A stretch of 64,000 nt of DNA, from assembly GCA_016932505.1 (NCBI GenBank), contig JAFGCT010000006.1, positions 30,932-94,931 of the forward strand. The letters run 5' to 3'. Shown piece by piece: positions 10,276 to 19,448 of this stretch. The first letter of the stretch is position 1. Each line of letters starts with the position of its first letter. Both the position numbers and the translations under genes were made by a program. The notes under the pieces are model-generated. The model saw nothing but the letters and a program-made list of their open reading frames with translations. It was not told the origin of the DNA and searched no databases. This stretch comes from Candidatus Peregrinibacteria bacterium (lineage in GTDB: Bacteria; Patescibacteriota; Gracilibacteria; UM-FILTER-43-11).

Positions 10276-10854
10276 ATGAAGACATTAATAATAGACAACT
10301 ACGATTCCTTCACCTATATTCTAAAACAATATTTTGGCGAGCTTGGTGGTAATCCAATTGTCTTCCAGAATGACAAAATCACAATCAGTCAGATTAAAAA
10401 ATTAAAACCAACTCACATCGTGTTATCACCTGGTCCGGGAACTGTTAGTGAGCCAAAGGATGTCGGAGTTATGTTTGATGTAATTTTGGAATTTTATAAA
10501 AAGACCCCAATACTTGGAGTATGCTTGGGGCATCAGGCAATCTGTAATTTTTTTGGCGGAAAAATAGTTCGTGCACCGAAAATTATGCACGGAAAACGTT
10601 CGTCAATTTATCATCTCAATCGCGGAATTTTTAAGGGGATACACAACCCGCTTGAAGCAATGCGATATCACTCGCTAATCGTGAACACGCCATTTTGGAT
10701 GAATAAGGAAGTGGATATAGTGGCTCATACATCAGATTTTTTAATAATGGGTGTTCAGCATCAAAAATATCCTGTTTTCGGTCTTCAATTTCATCCGGAA
10801 AGTCTGGGAACAAGAAATGGAAAGAAAATAATTAAGAATTTTTTACAATATTGA
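10276..10854 (+). CDS. pabA: aminodeoxychorismate/anthranilate synthase glutamine amidotransferase subunit
   Basis: MKTLIIDNYDSFTY, LSPGPGTVSEPKD, GVCLGHQAI, LQFHPES; followed by pabB. Confidence 0.88.
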   Translation: MKTLIIDNYDSFTYILKQYFGELGGNPIVFQNDKITISQIKKLKPTHIVLSPGPGTVSEPKDVGVMFDVILEFYKKTPILGVCLGHQAICNFFGGKIVRAPKIMHGKRSSIYHLNRGIFKGIHNPLEAMRYHSLIVNTPFWMNKEVDIVAHTSDFLIMGVQHQKYPVFGLQFHPESLGTRNGKKIIKNFLQY

Positions 10855-11963
10855 AAATAACTGAATCAGACATTAGCAGGGAAGGATTTGCAGTTCTCCA
10901 CGGCAAGTGGGGAGGTCGCCAGGGGTGTATTGTCGGATTAAACGGAAAATCCGAAATGCGAAATCCGAAATGCGAAATCGGATATTTGGCATATCCCAAT
11001 CCAACTCTAAAAAACGACACCCCCTCATCCCGGTTTTATAAATATGACACCATACTCCGAAGGCGCGATGCCGTCATCGCGCATGATGGAGTAAATATGG
11101 TTTATAAAACTACCGGAAAACTAGAACAGTCCGTCACTAAAACCGAGTACATTAAAAAAATTAATCAGATAAAAGAACTGCTTGCTGCTGGCGAAATCTA
11201 TCAGATTAATTACGCAATCAGATTTCGTAAAAAATTTGATGGCAGTCCATACGCCTTTTTCCTAAAATTAATCGAAGCAAATCCAGGTGATTTTTCTGCC
11301 TACATAAACTGTGGTAAATTTCAGATTATAAGTTCTTCACCTGAAAGGTTGTTCAAAGTTGAAGGGGATAAAATTATTACACAGCCTATAAAAGGCACGG
11401 TCTCAAAAGCAGGTGGCAAAAAGTCATTAAATAAATTATTAAACTCCGAAAAAGAAAGAGCTGAATTGGATATGATTACCGATTTAGAGCGTAATGATAT
11501 CGGAAAAATATGCAAATATGGTACGCTAAAATTGGCTAAGGAAAGGGAGATAATGGAGCTGAAAAATATTTGGCACACCTATTCACAGGTTGAAGGTAGA
11601 TTGGAGACTGGAATCAAATTAAATGAAATCACTAATGCCATGTTTCCCGGTGGTTCAATAACTGGATGTCCAAAAAAACGTGCTATGGAATATATTGAAG
11701 AGCTTGAAGGATTGCCACGAAATATTTTTACCGGATCTATCGGATTTATATCTAATGTGCGAGGTGCGGAGTGTAGAGTGTATCGCACCTCGAACATCGC
11801 ACCTCGCACCACAATTGATATGAATATTTGCATCCGCACCGCCCTTGTTCATAACGGCATCATAGAATATTGGGCAGGCGGAGGAATAGTGGCAGATAGC
11901 GACCCTGAATCCGAATATAATGAATGTTTACTAAAGGCTGAGAGATTCATAAATATCTTATAA
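10851..11963 (+). CDS. pabB: aminodeoxychorismate synthase component I
   Basis: PIKGT motif (PabB-type), DLERNDIGK, MFPGGSITGCPKKRAMEYIEELE; TTG start overlapping pabA. Confidence 0.85.
   Translation: MKITESDISREGFAVLHGKWGGRQGCIVGLNGKSEMRNPKCEIGYLAYPNPTLKNDTPSSRFYKYDTILRRRDAVIAHDGVNMVYKTTGKLEQSVTKTEYIKKINQIKELLAAGEIYQINYAIRFRKKFDGSPYAFFLKLIEANPGDFSAYINCGKFQIISSSPERLFKVEGDKIITQPIKGTVSKAGGKKSLNKLLNSEKERAELDMITDLERNDIGKICKYGTLKLAKEREIMELKNIWHTYSQVEGRLETGIKLNEITNAMFPGGSITGCPKKRAMEYIEELEGLPRNIFTGSIGFISNVRGAECRVYRTSNIAPRTTIDMNICIRTALVHNGIIEYWAGGGIVADSDPESEYNECLLKAERFINIL
10943..10983. repeat. short repeat CCGAAATGCGAAAT in pabB coding sequence
   Basis: AATCCGAAATGCGA x2; same family near 60067-60099 and inverted at about 12848-12876. 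Confidence 0.85.
11757..11809. repeat. palindromic element in pabB (12-bp arms GTGCGAGGTGCG/CGCACCTCGCAC)
   Basis: Perfect arms 11757-11768 and 11798-11809, with an extra CGCACCTCG between. Confidence 0.9.
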
Positions 11964-12058
11964 ATCACAATCTTAGAATTCACAATTCACAAATTTGTTT
12001 TTTTACCCTATAATAATATTGTAAAAGGGCTTTAGTATATTTTATAAGGACTAAAGAC

Positions 12059-12838
12059 ATGATAATATCAATAAACGGTAAAATTACCGATGAGAAGCAG
12101 GCGAAATATCCTGTTACTAGCGAAGCATTTCTTTTTGGATTTGCGGTTTTTGAAACAGTACGAACCTATAAAGGTAAGGTTTTTAGGCTAGATGACCATC
12201 TTGCACGTCTTTATATGTCTGCAGATGTAATGGGTTTTAAGCCTAAGTGGACATTCAAAAAAGTTTTTGCAGAAACAAGTAAAGCACTTGGTAAGAGCAA
12301 ATGGAAAGACGCAAAAATCAGAATTATTTTAACAAAAAAGGATTTAATAATAATGATTGAGCAAATCAAAGAAAAACCTGCAGTGATGTACAAAAACGGT
12401 GTAAAAATTGTCTCTTTCCATGGAAAAAGAAACATACCTTATGCAAAAAAATTGGCAGATGCCTTTTGCTATTTGGCTAAACAGCATGCTCTTTCGTGCG
12501 GGGCATATGAGGCACTTCTTGTCGATCCAAAAACGTATGTACGTGAATGTGCTTATGCAAATATATTTTGGGTTAATGGAAACAAAGTATTCAGTACTAA
12601 TAAAGAAATACTATTTGGAATAACACGTGAAACAGTTGTAGAACTTGCCGAGAATTGTGAATTTAAAGGTATTAAATACAAAACACTATTAAGCGCGGAT
12701 GAGATTTTTATTACACAAACTACAAGCGGAATATTGCCTGTTGTAGAAATAGATGGTCATAAGATCGGCACAGGACGACCCGGCACAGTTACAAAATCAT
12801 TGATGAAAAAATTTGAAAAATTGGTCCGCGGAAAATAA
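12059..12838 (+). CDS. pabC: aminodeoxychorismate lyase / class IV PLP aminotransferase
   Basis: FLFGFAVFETVRTY, RLDDHLARL, ECAYANIFWV, GITRETVVELA; sits in the pab/fol cluster. Confidence 0.8.
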   Translation: MIISINGKITDEKQAKYPVTSEAFLFGFAVFETVRTYKGKVFRLDDHLARLYMSADVMGFKPKWTFKKVFAETSKALGKSKWKDAKIRIILTKKDLIIMIEQIKEKPAVMYKNGVKIVSFHGKRNIPYAKKLADAFCYLAKQHALSCGAYEALLVDPKTYVRECAYANIFWVNGNKVFSTNKEILFGITRETVVELAENCEFKGIKYKTLLSADEIFITQTTSGILPVVEIDGHKIGTGRPGTVTKSLMKKFEKLVRGK

Positions 12839-12885
12839 AAATATTTGTGATTTCGGATTTTTGATTTCTGATTTATTATGTTGTC

Positions 12886-13665
12886 ATGTTGGAATCAGTT
12901 CCGAAAATCATGGGGGTGCTTAACATTACACCTGATTCTTTTTCCGGAGATGGTGTTGTTGAAGATTTTAAGCCCTGTCTTTTAAAATTAATTGAAGATG
13001 GTGCAGATATTATTGATGTTGGCGGTGAATCTACGGGGCCAGGGTCAAAAGAAGTTTCATTGGATGAGGAAATGGAAAGAATTAGACCGGTCATTGATTA
13101 CATAGCTAAAGAGAAGCTTGCAAACAAGGTCGAATTCTCAATCGATACCTATAAAGCACCTATCGCCAAATACGCGCTCGAACACGGTTTTACAATTGTA
13201 AATGATGTAACTGCCCTGCGCGGAGACAGTGAAATGCTTGATGTTTTATTGGAATATAATCCAAAGGTGATTCTAATGTATTCAAAAGACTCAACTCCTC
13301 GTACTAGCACTGAATCCATTGAATACGACGACGTCATCGCCAGTATAAAAACATTCTTTATCAGCCGTATAGTAGAACTGGTTGATGCAGGTTTTGATGA
13401 AGATAACATAATAATCGACCCTGGAATGGGCATGTTTGTTTCCGCGGAACCGAAATATAGTTTTGAGATAATTGAACGTCTACCAGAGCTAAGGCAACTC
13501 GGTTATCCAATATGCATCGGTATATCACGTAAGTCATTTTTAGGTGGTGATATCAAAAACCGTGATAAGCCATCTGTCGAATATAGCTTAAAAGCTATTG
13601 AAAATGGCGCAAGCATTGTACGGGTGCATAATGTCATGCTATTAAAGAAACAAATGGCTGACTAA
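12886..13665 (+). CDS. folP: dihydropteroate synthase
   Basis: IMGVLNITPDSFSGDG, DIIDVGGESTGPGS, IIIDPGMGM, IGISRKSFLG. Confidence 0.93.
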   Translation: MLESVPKIMGVLNITPDSFSGDGVVEDFKPCLLKLIEDGADIIDVGGESTGPGSKEVSLDEEMERIRPVIDYIAKEKLANKVEFSIDTYKAPIAKYALEHGFTIVNDVTALRGDSEMLDVLLEYNPKVILMYSKDSTPRTSTESIEYDDVIASIKTFFISRIVELVDAGFDEDNIIIDPGMGMFVSAEPKYSFEIIERLPELRQLGYPICIGISRKSFLGGDIKNRDKPSVEYSLKAIENGASIVRVHNVMLLKKQMAD

Positions 13666-13666
13666 T

Positions 13667-13945
13667 TTACCAATCTCCATCCTTGTCCATTTGTAATAAT
13701 AACGCTTCTCTGTCATCAAAAAATTCCCCTCTTTCAAATTGCTGATGGGGAGCACTATCTGACGAAAATCCAAAATGTGCATCCAGATTCGTAAGTGGCT
13801 GTCGTTCTCCAATTGCAAAGATATCTTTTGTTCTTTTTCTTGCTCCTCTTGGGTCATTTTCAATAAGCCACCTTGTTCCATCTGTTTCTTCATCGTGGTT
13901 AATCGGTTCACTCAGATTTAATTGTTTCAGCCATTCTGTAGACAT
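13667..13945 (-). CDS. hypothetical protein (92 aa)
   Basis: ORF preferred over the overlapping 13642..13911 ORF. Confidence 0.55.
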   Translation of the reverse strand: MSTEWLKQLNLSEPINHDEETDGTRWLIENDPRGARKRTKDIFAIGERQPLTNLDAHFGFSSDSAPHQQFERGEFFDDREALLLQMDKDGDW

Positions 13946-14024
13946 ATAATATCAGATACTTAAATATTTTCTTAAGCATTTTAACTTTAGAAATAGCCAT
14001 AAATCAAATATAAATTGATGAATA

Positions 14025-14053
14025 TTGACTAAAAATAATTTATATTGTAAAAT
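14025..14053 (+). promoter_or_regulatory. promoter TTGACT-17-TAAAAT
   Basis: Upstream of 14078 ORF; resembles 16589-16617. Confidence 0.7.
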
Positions 14054-14077
14054 TTAAGCCACTAAAAACCACATCAG

Positions 14078-14641
14078 ATGGGAACAGGGAATAAAAAATC
14101 AGAGATTAGATTATTTACACCAATGGATTTGTCAACAAATCCGGAAGAATTGGGGTTTGATTCAATGCGAAGAGACGAAACTTATAAATATTGTTCCTCT
14201 GGACCAAAAGCATTGAGATACGCTTATGCTAAATATCTTGAAGCAGGCATTCCGGAAGGAGATATATTATTGGCAATAAAAGAAATAAATGACAAGGTAT
14301 CTGCGCTGTTAGAGAATGGTGAATTGTATGAGAGCCCTGACAAAGTAGATGGTTGGGGATATCTATTTGATATTTCTTCAACAAATATTTTAACAAATAT
14401 TTTTGATGATTATTGTGAAGAGGAATCGATTAGTATATTTAATAAAGATAAAGGGGGTCTAATGGAAGAAGAACAGGGGTCGGGTCTTAAGGTTGCAGTC
14501 AGAATTTCTGACACAACAATAATTGCTATTAAAAAATCTACATTAAAAAGGCTTTGTGAATACACAAGGAATTTAATGGATCAAATGTTATTGATAGATG
14601 GTTTAAAATTCAGTCCTAAGGAAAATGAGGCAAGTGCGTAA
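14078..14641 (+). CDS. hypothetical protein (187 aa)
   Basis: ORF with promoter upstream. Confidence 0.7.
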   Translation: MGTGNKKSEIRLFTPMDLSTNPEELGFDSMRRDETYKYCSSGPKALRYAYAKYLEAGIPEGDILLAIKEINDKVSALLENGELYESPDKVDGWGYLFDISSTNILTNIFDDYCEEESISIFNKDKGGLMEEEQGSGLKVAVRISDTTIIAIKKSTLKRLCEYTRNLMDQMLLIDGLKFSPKENEASA

Positions 14642-14642
14642 A

Positions 14643-14819
14643 CTATGCCTCTCCGCCTTCATTATTCCAGAATTTTTTATGCAATTCACGTTCTAATCCA
14701 GTTAATGCTTCAGGATTAAAATGTTTAATATTCACATCCGTATCTGTGGGGGTAATATCAACTTCCTCAACCTGAGTATCATCTGCTATTTTCGGTGCTT
14801 CAATATCTTCTGGTTTCAT
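14643..14819 (-). CDS. hypothetical small acidic protein (58 aa, MKPEDIEAPKIADDTQVEEV...)
   Basis: Reverse ORF not in the supplied track. Confidence 0.45.
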   Translation of the reverse strand: MKPEDIEAPKIADDTQVEEVDITPTDTDVNIKHFNPEALTGLERELHKKFWNNEGGEA

Positions 14820-14939
14820 ATGTGTCTTTATGGAATATATACAAACTTAGTATTTTATTATATCATATAGATAAAATCAGTCAAGTTTTAATTTCTTGAA
14901 AAGTTGCTATGATATAAACCTCCAAAACTCAATATTTAT

Positions 14940-15284
14940 ATGAAAATTGCCAAAGAATTTACCTTCGATTCAGCACATTTTTTAACCGACTATCACGGCA
15001 AGTGTGAAAAATTACACGGGCATACTTACAGAATGAGAGTAGTAATTGAGGGCGAAGTTCAGGCAAATGGTCTTGTAATGGATTTTGCAGAGCTGAAAGA
15101 AATAGTAAATAAAAAGGTGGTTAACGTATGGGATCATGCGAATATTAACGATACATTAGAACATCCATCTGCGGAAAATATGTGTATATGGGCATGGAAT
15201 CAGTTAAAAGATGATTTAAAAGGACTATTTGAAATAAGAATTTGGGAAACGGCTAATTCATTCGCCATATATAATGGTCAATAA
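14940..15284 (+). CDS. 6-pyruvoyltetrahydropterin synthase/QueD family protein with CExxHGH motif
   Basis: FDSAHFL, CEKLHGHTY, VMDFAELK, DHANIND, PSAENMCIW. Confidence 0.88.
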   Translation: MKIAKEFTFDSAHFLTDYHGKCEKLHGHTYRMRVVIEGEVQANGLVMDFAELKEIVNKKVVNVWDHANINDTLEHPSAENMCIWAWNQLKDDLKGLFEIRIWETANSFAIYNGQ

Positions 15285-15302
15285 TTTAATGATTAATCTT
15301 CA

Positions 15303-15851
15303 ATGACAAATACTAAATTAATCACAGCATACCTATCACTTGGCTCTAATATTGGAGATCGCCTTGATTTCCTTTCTGCCGCAAAAGAAAAAATTGAGAA
15401 TCATCCAGAAATGAAACTTGTTGCAGAATCTCAAATATATGAAACGGAACCATGGCCTCATACAACAAAAAAAGAAAGATTTGATGATGAAGTTAGACCA
15501 AGCATTGAAGAAGGTCCTTTGTGGTTTTTAAATCAGGTAATCAAAATAGAAACCGATCTTGAGCCGGACGATTTATTGGAAGAAATTGAGCAGATAGAAG
15601 TCGACCTTGGGCGAAAGCATAAAAATAATATGGGCCCACGCGAAATTGATATTGATATTTTGTTATATGGCGATGAAGTAATAGATTTTCCACATCTTCA
15701 AATACCGCACCGGCACATTATGGACAGGCGATTTGTCCTTGAGCCTTTGGTTGAAATGGAAGCAGATTTGGTCGACCCTAGAACAGGTCAGATGTACAGA
15801 TATATATTAGAAAATCTGGAAGATGATTTTCAGGTAGCGCCATTTCTGTAA
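15303..15851 (+). CDS. folK: 2-amino-4-hydroxy-6-hydroxymethyldihydropteridine pyrophosphokinase
   Basis: AYLSLGSNIGDR, LGRKHKNNMGPREIDIDILLYGD, IPHRHIMDRRFVLEPL. Confidence 0.93.
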   Translation: MTNTKLITAYLSLGSNIGDRLDFLSAAKEKIENHPEMKLVAESQIYETEPWPHTTKKERFDDEVRPSIEEGPLWFLNQVIKIETDLEPDDLLEEIEQIEVDLGRKHKNNMGPREIDIDILLYGDEVIDFPHLQIPHRHIMDRRFVLEPLVEMEADLVDPRTGQMYRYILENLEDDFQVAPFL

Positions 15852-15906
15852 GAAATGGAATTCTCAATTTTAAATTTACAATTTCTAATCAAATCCCAAT
15901 TAATAA

Positions 15907-16452
15907 ATGAATAATGTTGAAAAACTCATCAAAGAACTAATAGCTCAAATAGATGACCCAAAGCGGGAAGGGCTTGTAGATACTCCAAAACGTGTAGCGA
16001 AAAGTTTTGAAAAACTATACGGCGGTTATAACAAAGATCCCCAAAAAATCATTACGGTATTTGATAATGAGGGCTATGACGAAATGATAATTGCAAAAGA
16101 CATCGATTTTTATTCTATGTGTGAACATCACATGCTTCCTTTTTTCGGTAAGGTCTACATCGGTTATTTACCGGACGACAAAATCATTGGGCTTTCCAAA
16201 TTGCCAAGAATGGTCGAAATATTTTCCCGCAGACTTCAAAATCAGGAGCGTCTTACAAAACAAATCGCTGATACATTAAATGACCTACTTAAACCAAAAG
16301 GAGTCGGAGTAGTAATAAAAGCAATGCATTTATGTATGAAAGCGAGAGGTGTTGAAAAACAAAACTGCGAAATAACAACCTCATCATTCACTGGATTGTT
16401 TAAATCAAAACTAAACACAAGGAGCGAATTCTTGAATTTAATTGGAAACTGA
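15907..16452 (+). CDS. folE: GTP cyclohydrolase I
   Basis: MCEHHMLPFFGKVYIGYLP, GLSKLPRMVEIFSRRLQNQERLT, HLCMKARGVEKQNCEITTSSFTG. Confidence 0.95.
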   Translation: MNNVEKLIKELIAQIDDPKREGLVDTPKRVAKSFEKLYGGYNKDPQKIITVFDNEGYDEMIIAKDIDFYSMCEHHMLPFFGKVYIGYLPDDKIIGLSKLPRMVEIFSRRLQNQERLTKQIADTLNDLLKPKGVGVVIKAMHLCMKARGVEKQNCEITTSSFTGLFKSKLNTRSEFLNLIGN

Positions 16453-16588
16453 TTGGCTGGAGTATTAACATTATGTTAAAATTCAAAAGAAAGTAAAATA
16501 ATATGACAGTTGAAATAAAGATGTTTATATCGAATAAATACAAACAAAGTGCTGATTTCAGTAGTTATTATTTGTATAATTAATCTAC

Positions 16589-16617
16589 TTGACAAATATA
16601 AATCATTATTGTAAAAT
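16589..16617 (+). promoter_or_regulatory. promoter TTGACA-17-TAAAAT
   Basis: Upstream of 16655 ORF. Confidence 0.75.
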
Positions 16618-16654
16618 AGGCTTTGCACTTTGAGATTTAATAATTATTTTTCCT

Positions 16655-17173
16655 ATGAATGAATCATTTGAAACTGAAAGTCCCTATGCAAGATTAAACC
16701 AAGATGAGCAAGATGCTTTGAAAAGAATATTTGAAGTCGGGCAATTAGGTACAGATGGCGAGCCACAAAAAGAACAAGGGCTTGTAGATGAAGATGTCTT
16801 GGCTAATTTAGTAATAGAAGGAGATGAGGTAGACCTTATGTTAGCTGAATTAAACAGAGAGTGCGAGGAGGCTAGGGTGTATATCAAACAAGCTATAAGT
16901 AGTCATGGCTATGGTTTCGTCTTTCATACGTATTACACAAAAGTAATGAAAGAATGTGGAAATGACATTAGAAAAGCAAGAAGGGCAGTTGCCTTCTATT
17001 ATGGTTTAGAAGAAGGCAGGGATTCAAATGAAAATAATGAGTTTCAAACCTGGAGGTTAGGTGCTGATTTACGAACAGATAGGCAATTTGGAACAGAAAG
17101 GATATATTTTGACGAAAAAAGTGCAACTAGGGATGTAATAAATACAATCGTTTCAAAGGTGCCCTTTAATTAA
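16655..17173 (+). CDS. hypothetical protein (172 aa)
   Basis: ORF with promoter. Confidence 0.65.
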   Translation: MNESFETESPYARLNQDEQDALKRIFEVGQLGTDGEPQKEQGLVDEDVLANLVIEGDEVDLMLAELNRECEEARVYIKQAISSHGYGFVFHTYYTKVMKECGNDIRKARRAVAFYYGLEEGRDSNENNEFQTWRLGADLRTDRQFGTERIYFDEKSATRDVINTIVSKVPFN

Positions 17174-17179
17174 AGCGGT

Positions 17180-17782
17180 CTACTTGCGTAACACTAATAT
17201 CTGGCTAACCCAAACATCATCACCCTCATTTACGATGATCTCTTTTTCGATACCATAAGCCAGTTTCTGCGCTGCCTCCACAACATGTCTTGGAAAATGG
17301 TTATAGCACTGAATAGTGTATTTGCCATGTCCATCATCTAATATCAACGGCTTTCTATAATGAATATTCACCAATACAAAAATTCCATCGTCTTTTAATA
17401 CTCTGTAAACTTCATCCATAAAAGGTTCAATTTTTTTTAAGTGAACCATGGCAAGGGTAGAAAAAACCATATCAAAACTTTCATCTTCAAGAGGCATATC
17501 TTCCATATCTCCTTCAATAGTTTTGATGTCATGATTCTTTTGGGAAAGCAGATGGAGCATCTCAGGTGAAATATCCAACGCTGTTACATCCGCACCTGCT
17601 TTTTTCAGTTTAACCGAAAGTCTTCCTGTGCCTGCACCGGCATCCAATACCTTCTTGCCTTTTGTAAGTTCAATATAAGGGGTTAAGTTTTCTTTTTCAA
17701 AACTATCCCAGTATTTTTCACTTTCATCGTAAATTTCCGCATATCTTGCGTAACCCTCTTTAGAAGGAAGTTTTCTTTGCAT
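17180..17782 (-). CDS. class I SAM-dependent methyltransferase
   Basis: VLDAGAGTGRLSVKL, VTALDIS, FDMVFSTLAMVH. Confidence 0.9.
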   Translation of the reverse strand: MQRKLPSKEGYARYAEIYDESEKYWDSFEKENLTPYIELTKGKKVLDAGAGTGRLSVKLKKAGADVTALDISPEMLHLLSQKNHDIKTIEGDMEDMPLEDESFDMVFSTLAMVHLKKIEPFMDEVYRVLKDDGIFVLVNIHYRKPLILDDGHGKYTIQCYNHFPRHVVEAAQKLAYGIEKEIIVNEGDDVWVSQILVLRK

Positions 17783-17847
17783 ATATTATAACTTGTGGAC
17801 TAATAAACTGATAAACAGCGTTAGTAAGTCCTTCAGTTTATTAGTTG

Positions 17848-18603
17848 TTATTGAGCGTCAGGAATATTTATTTCCATTACTTGTCCATCCGGTCCTTGAA
17901 TTGTCATTTTTCCATCAACCATTTTTACGCTTCCTGTTCCTTCATCGGTTGGTACTGTCATTTCAAAATTATCCTCATCCATTACATCAATATTGCCCAT
18001 ACTTCCACCAGGAATTTCAAAATTTCCTGAATAATTTGTTCTACCCATAGAACCATAGTTGAATAGTTTTGAGAAGATAGCAACAACAATCAACATCACA
18101 ATTAAAGTACCTGCAATTTTTGCACCTGAAAGTTTATGTACAAGAGCTAATATTTTAATAATCAAAACAATTCCCCATATAAGAACCGCTAAACTAAGAA
18201 CCATTGTTACAGCTCCACCAGTAAAAGCACCAAGAGCTCCAGCAAGAACAGGTCCAAGAGCACCAAGCCATCCAAGTATAGAAGCATAAGAAGCAACTCT
18301 GAAGAACTCATCATGTTTACCCTTACCTCCAAAAACTTTTTGAGCGATTAAGCTTAATAAATAAATGCTGATTACTGCCATTATCACCTGCATTATTGCC
18401 CCCTTAATAACAAAGCTAAGAGAAAGAAATTTTCCCATAAAAACAAGCTGAGTTATTAAAGCTAAAACAGCACTTGCGATAATTATATAAAGACCGAATA
18501 CAGTCTTTTTCTTATCAGCCATCACATGATTCATAGCTGTTTTATCAAAAAGAACAACATTGATAGCTGTTTTAATTTCAGCAGTTATATTATTTTTATT
18601 CAT
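17848..18603 (-). CDS. Yip1-like multispanning membrane protein
   Basis: About 5 TM segments, C-terminal hydrophilic tail. Confidence 0.6.
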   Translation of the reverse strand: MNKNNITAEIKTAINVVLFDKTAMNHVMADKKKTVFGLYIIIASAVLALITQLVFMGKFLSLSFVIKGAIMQVIMAVISIYLLSLIAQKVFGGKGKHDEFFRVASYASILGWLGALGPVLAGALGAFTGGAVTMVLSLAVLIWGIVLIIKILALVHKLSGAKIAGTLIVMLIVVAIFSKLFNYGSMGRTNYSGNFEIPGGSMGNIDVMDEDNFEMTVPTDEGTGSVKMVDGKMTIQGPDGQVMEINIPDAQ

Positions 18604-18714
18604 TTTAAATTATTTATTTAATATTACTGAAAGCAGTTTATCAAAAGGCATCCTAAAAGGCAAAGCAACGGAAATCCTTTGCCTTTTCCTTTTCCTTTGC
18701 CTTACAATGAATAT

Positions 18715-19443
18715 ATGGAATCAATAACAATAAACAATAGGGAAGTTCCGTTTATACTAAAGCGCAGTACTCGTGCTAGACGCCTTAGAATGCAGGTTGA
18801 TTCGGAAAAAAGACAGATTGTAATGACAATTCCACGTTTTACATTAAATTTCGAGGTCAACAGGTTTATTAATAATCAGAAGCCATGGATTGAGAAACAA
18901 CTATCCAAGATTGAAAAACATAATAAAACACACCCAAAACCAAAATATTTAAATGGCGATGTATTTTATTATTTAGGTGAAGCGGTAACTTTGGAATTAG
19001 TGCCTTCCAGCTTTTGGCGACCAAGAATAAACATACGTGGGGATAAAATGGTCATGTCCATCCACCGTGAAATGACAATGTCCGAAGGTAAAAAGCTAAT
19101 TAAAAAAACAATACAGTCTTTTTATAAAAATAAGGCTGAAGAAGTAATACATGACCGACTTCAGTTCTTTAACGAATACTATCAACTTGAATACAAACGA
19201 GTTACTCTCCGCAACCAAAAAAGCCGATGGGGGAGTTGTTCGGGTAAAAAGAATCTCAACTTCAACTGGAAGCTTATAATGGCACCAATAGAAATTATTG
19301 ATTACGTAGTAGTGCACGAAATGTGCCACCTAAAGCAAATGAACCACTCCGCTAAATTCTGGAATCTTGTCTCTTTAAAAATTCCTTATCACAATGATGC
19401 TAAGAAATGGCTTAAGGAAAACAATTATCTACTTAGTGCTTAG
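18715..19443 (+). CDS. YgjP-like (DUF45) metal-dependent hydrolase
   Basis: RNQKSRWGSCS, VVHEMCHLKQMNHSAKFW. Confidence 0.9.
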   Translation: MESITINNREVPFILKRSTRARRLRMQVDSEKRQIVMTIPRFTLNFEVNRFINNQKPWIEKQLSKIEKHNKTHPKPKYLNGDVFYYLGEAVTLELVPSSFWRPRINIRGDKMVMSIHREMTMSEGKKLIKKTIQSFYKNKAEEVIHDRLQFFNEYYQLEYKRVTLRNQKSRWGSCSGKKNLNFNWKLIMAPIEIIDYVVVHEMCHLKQMNHSAKFWNLVSLKIPYHNDAKKWLKENNYLLSA

Positions 19444-19448
19444 AGTTA

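Noticed and set aside
13642-13911. 89-aa minus ORF overlapping 13667..13945
   Set aside because: Alternative frame of the better-looking 92-aa ORF
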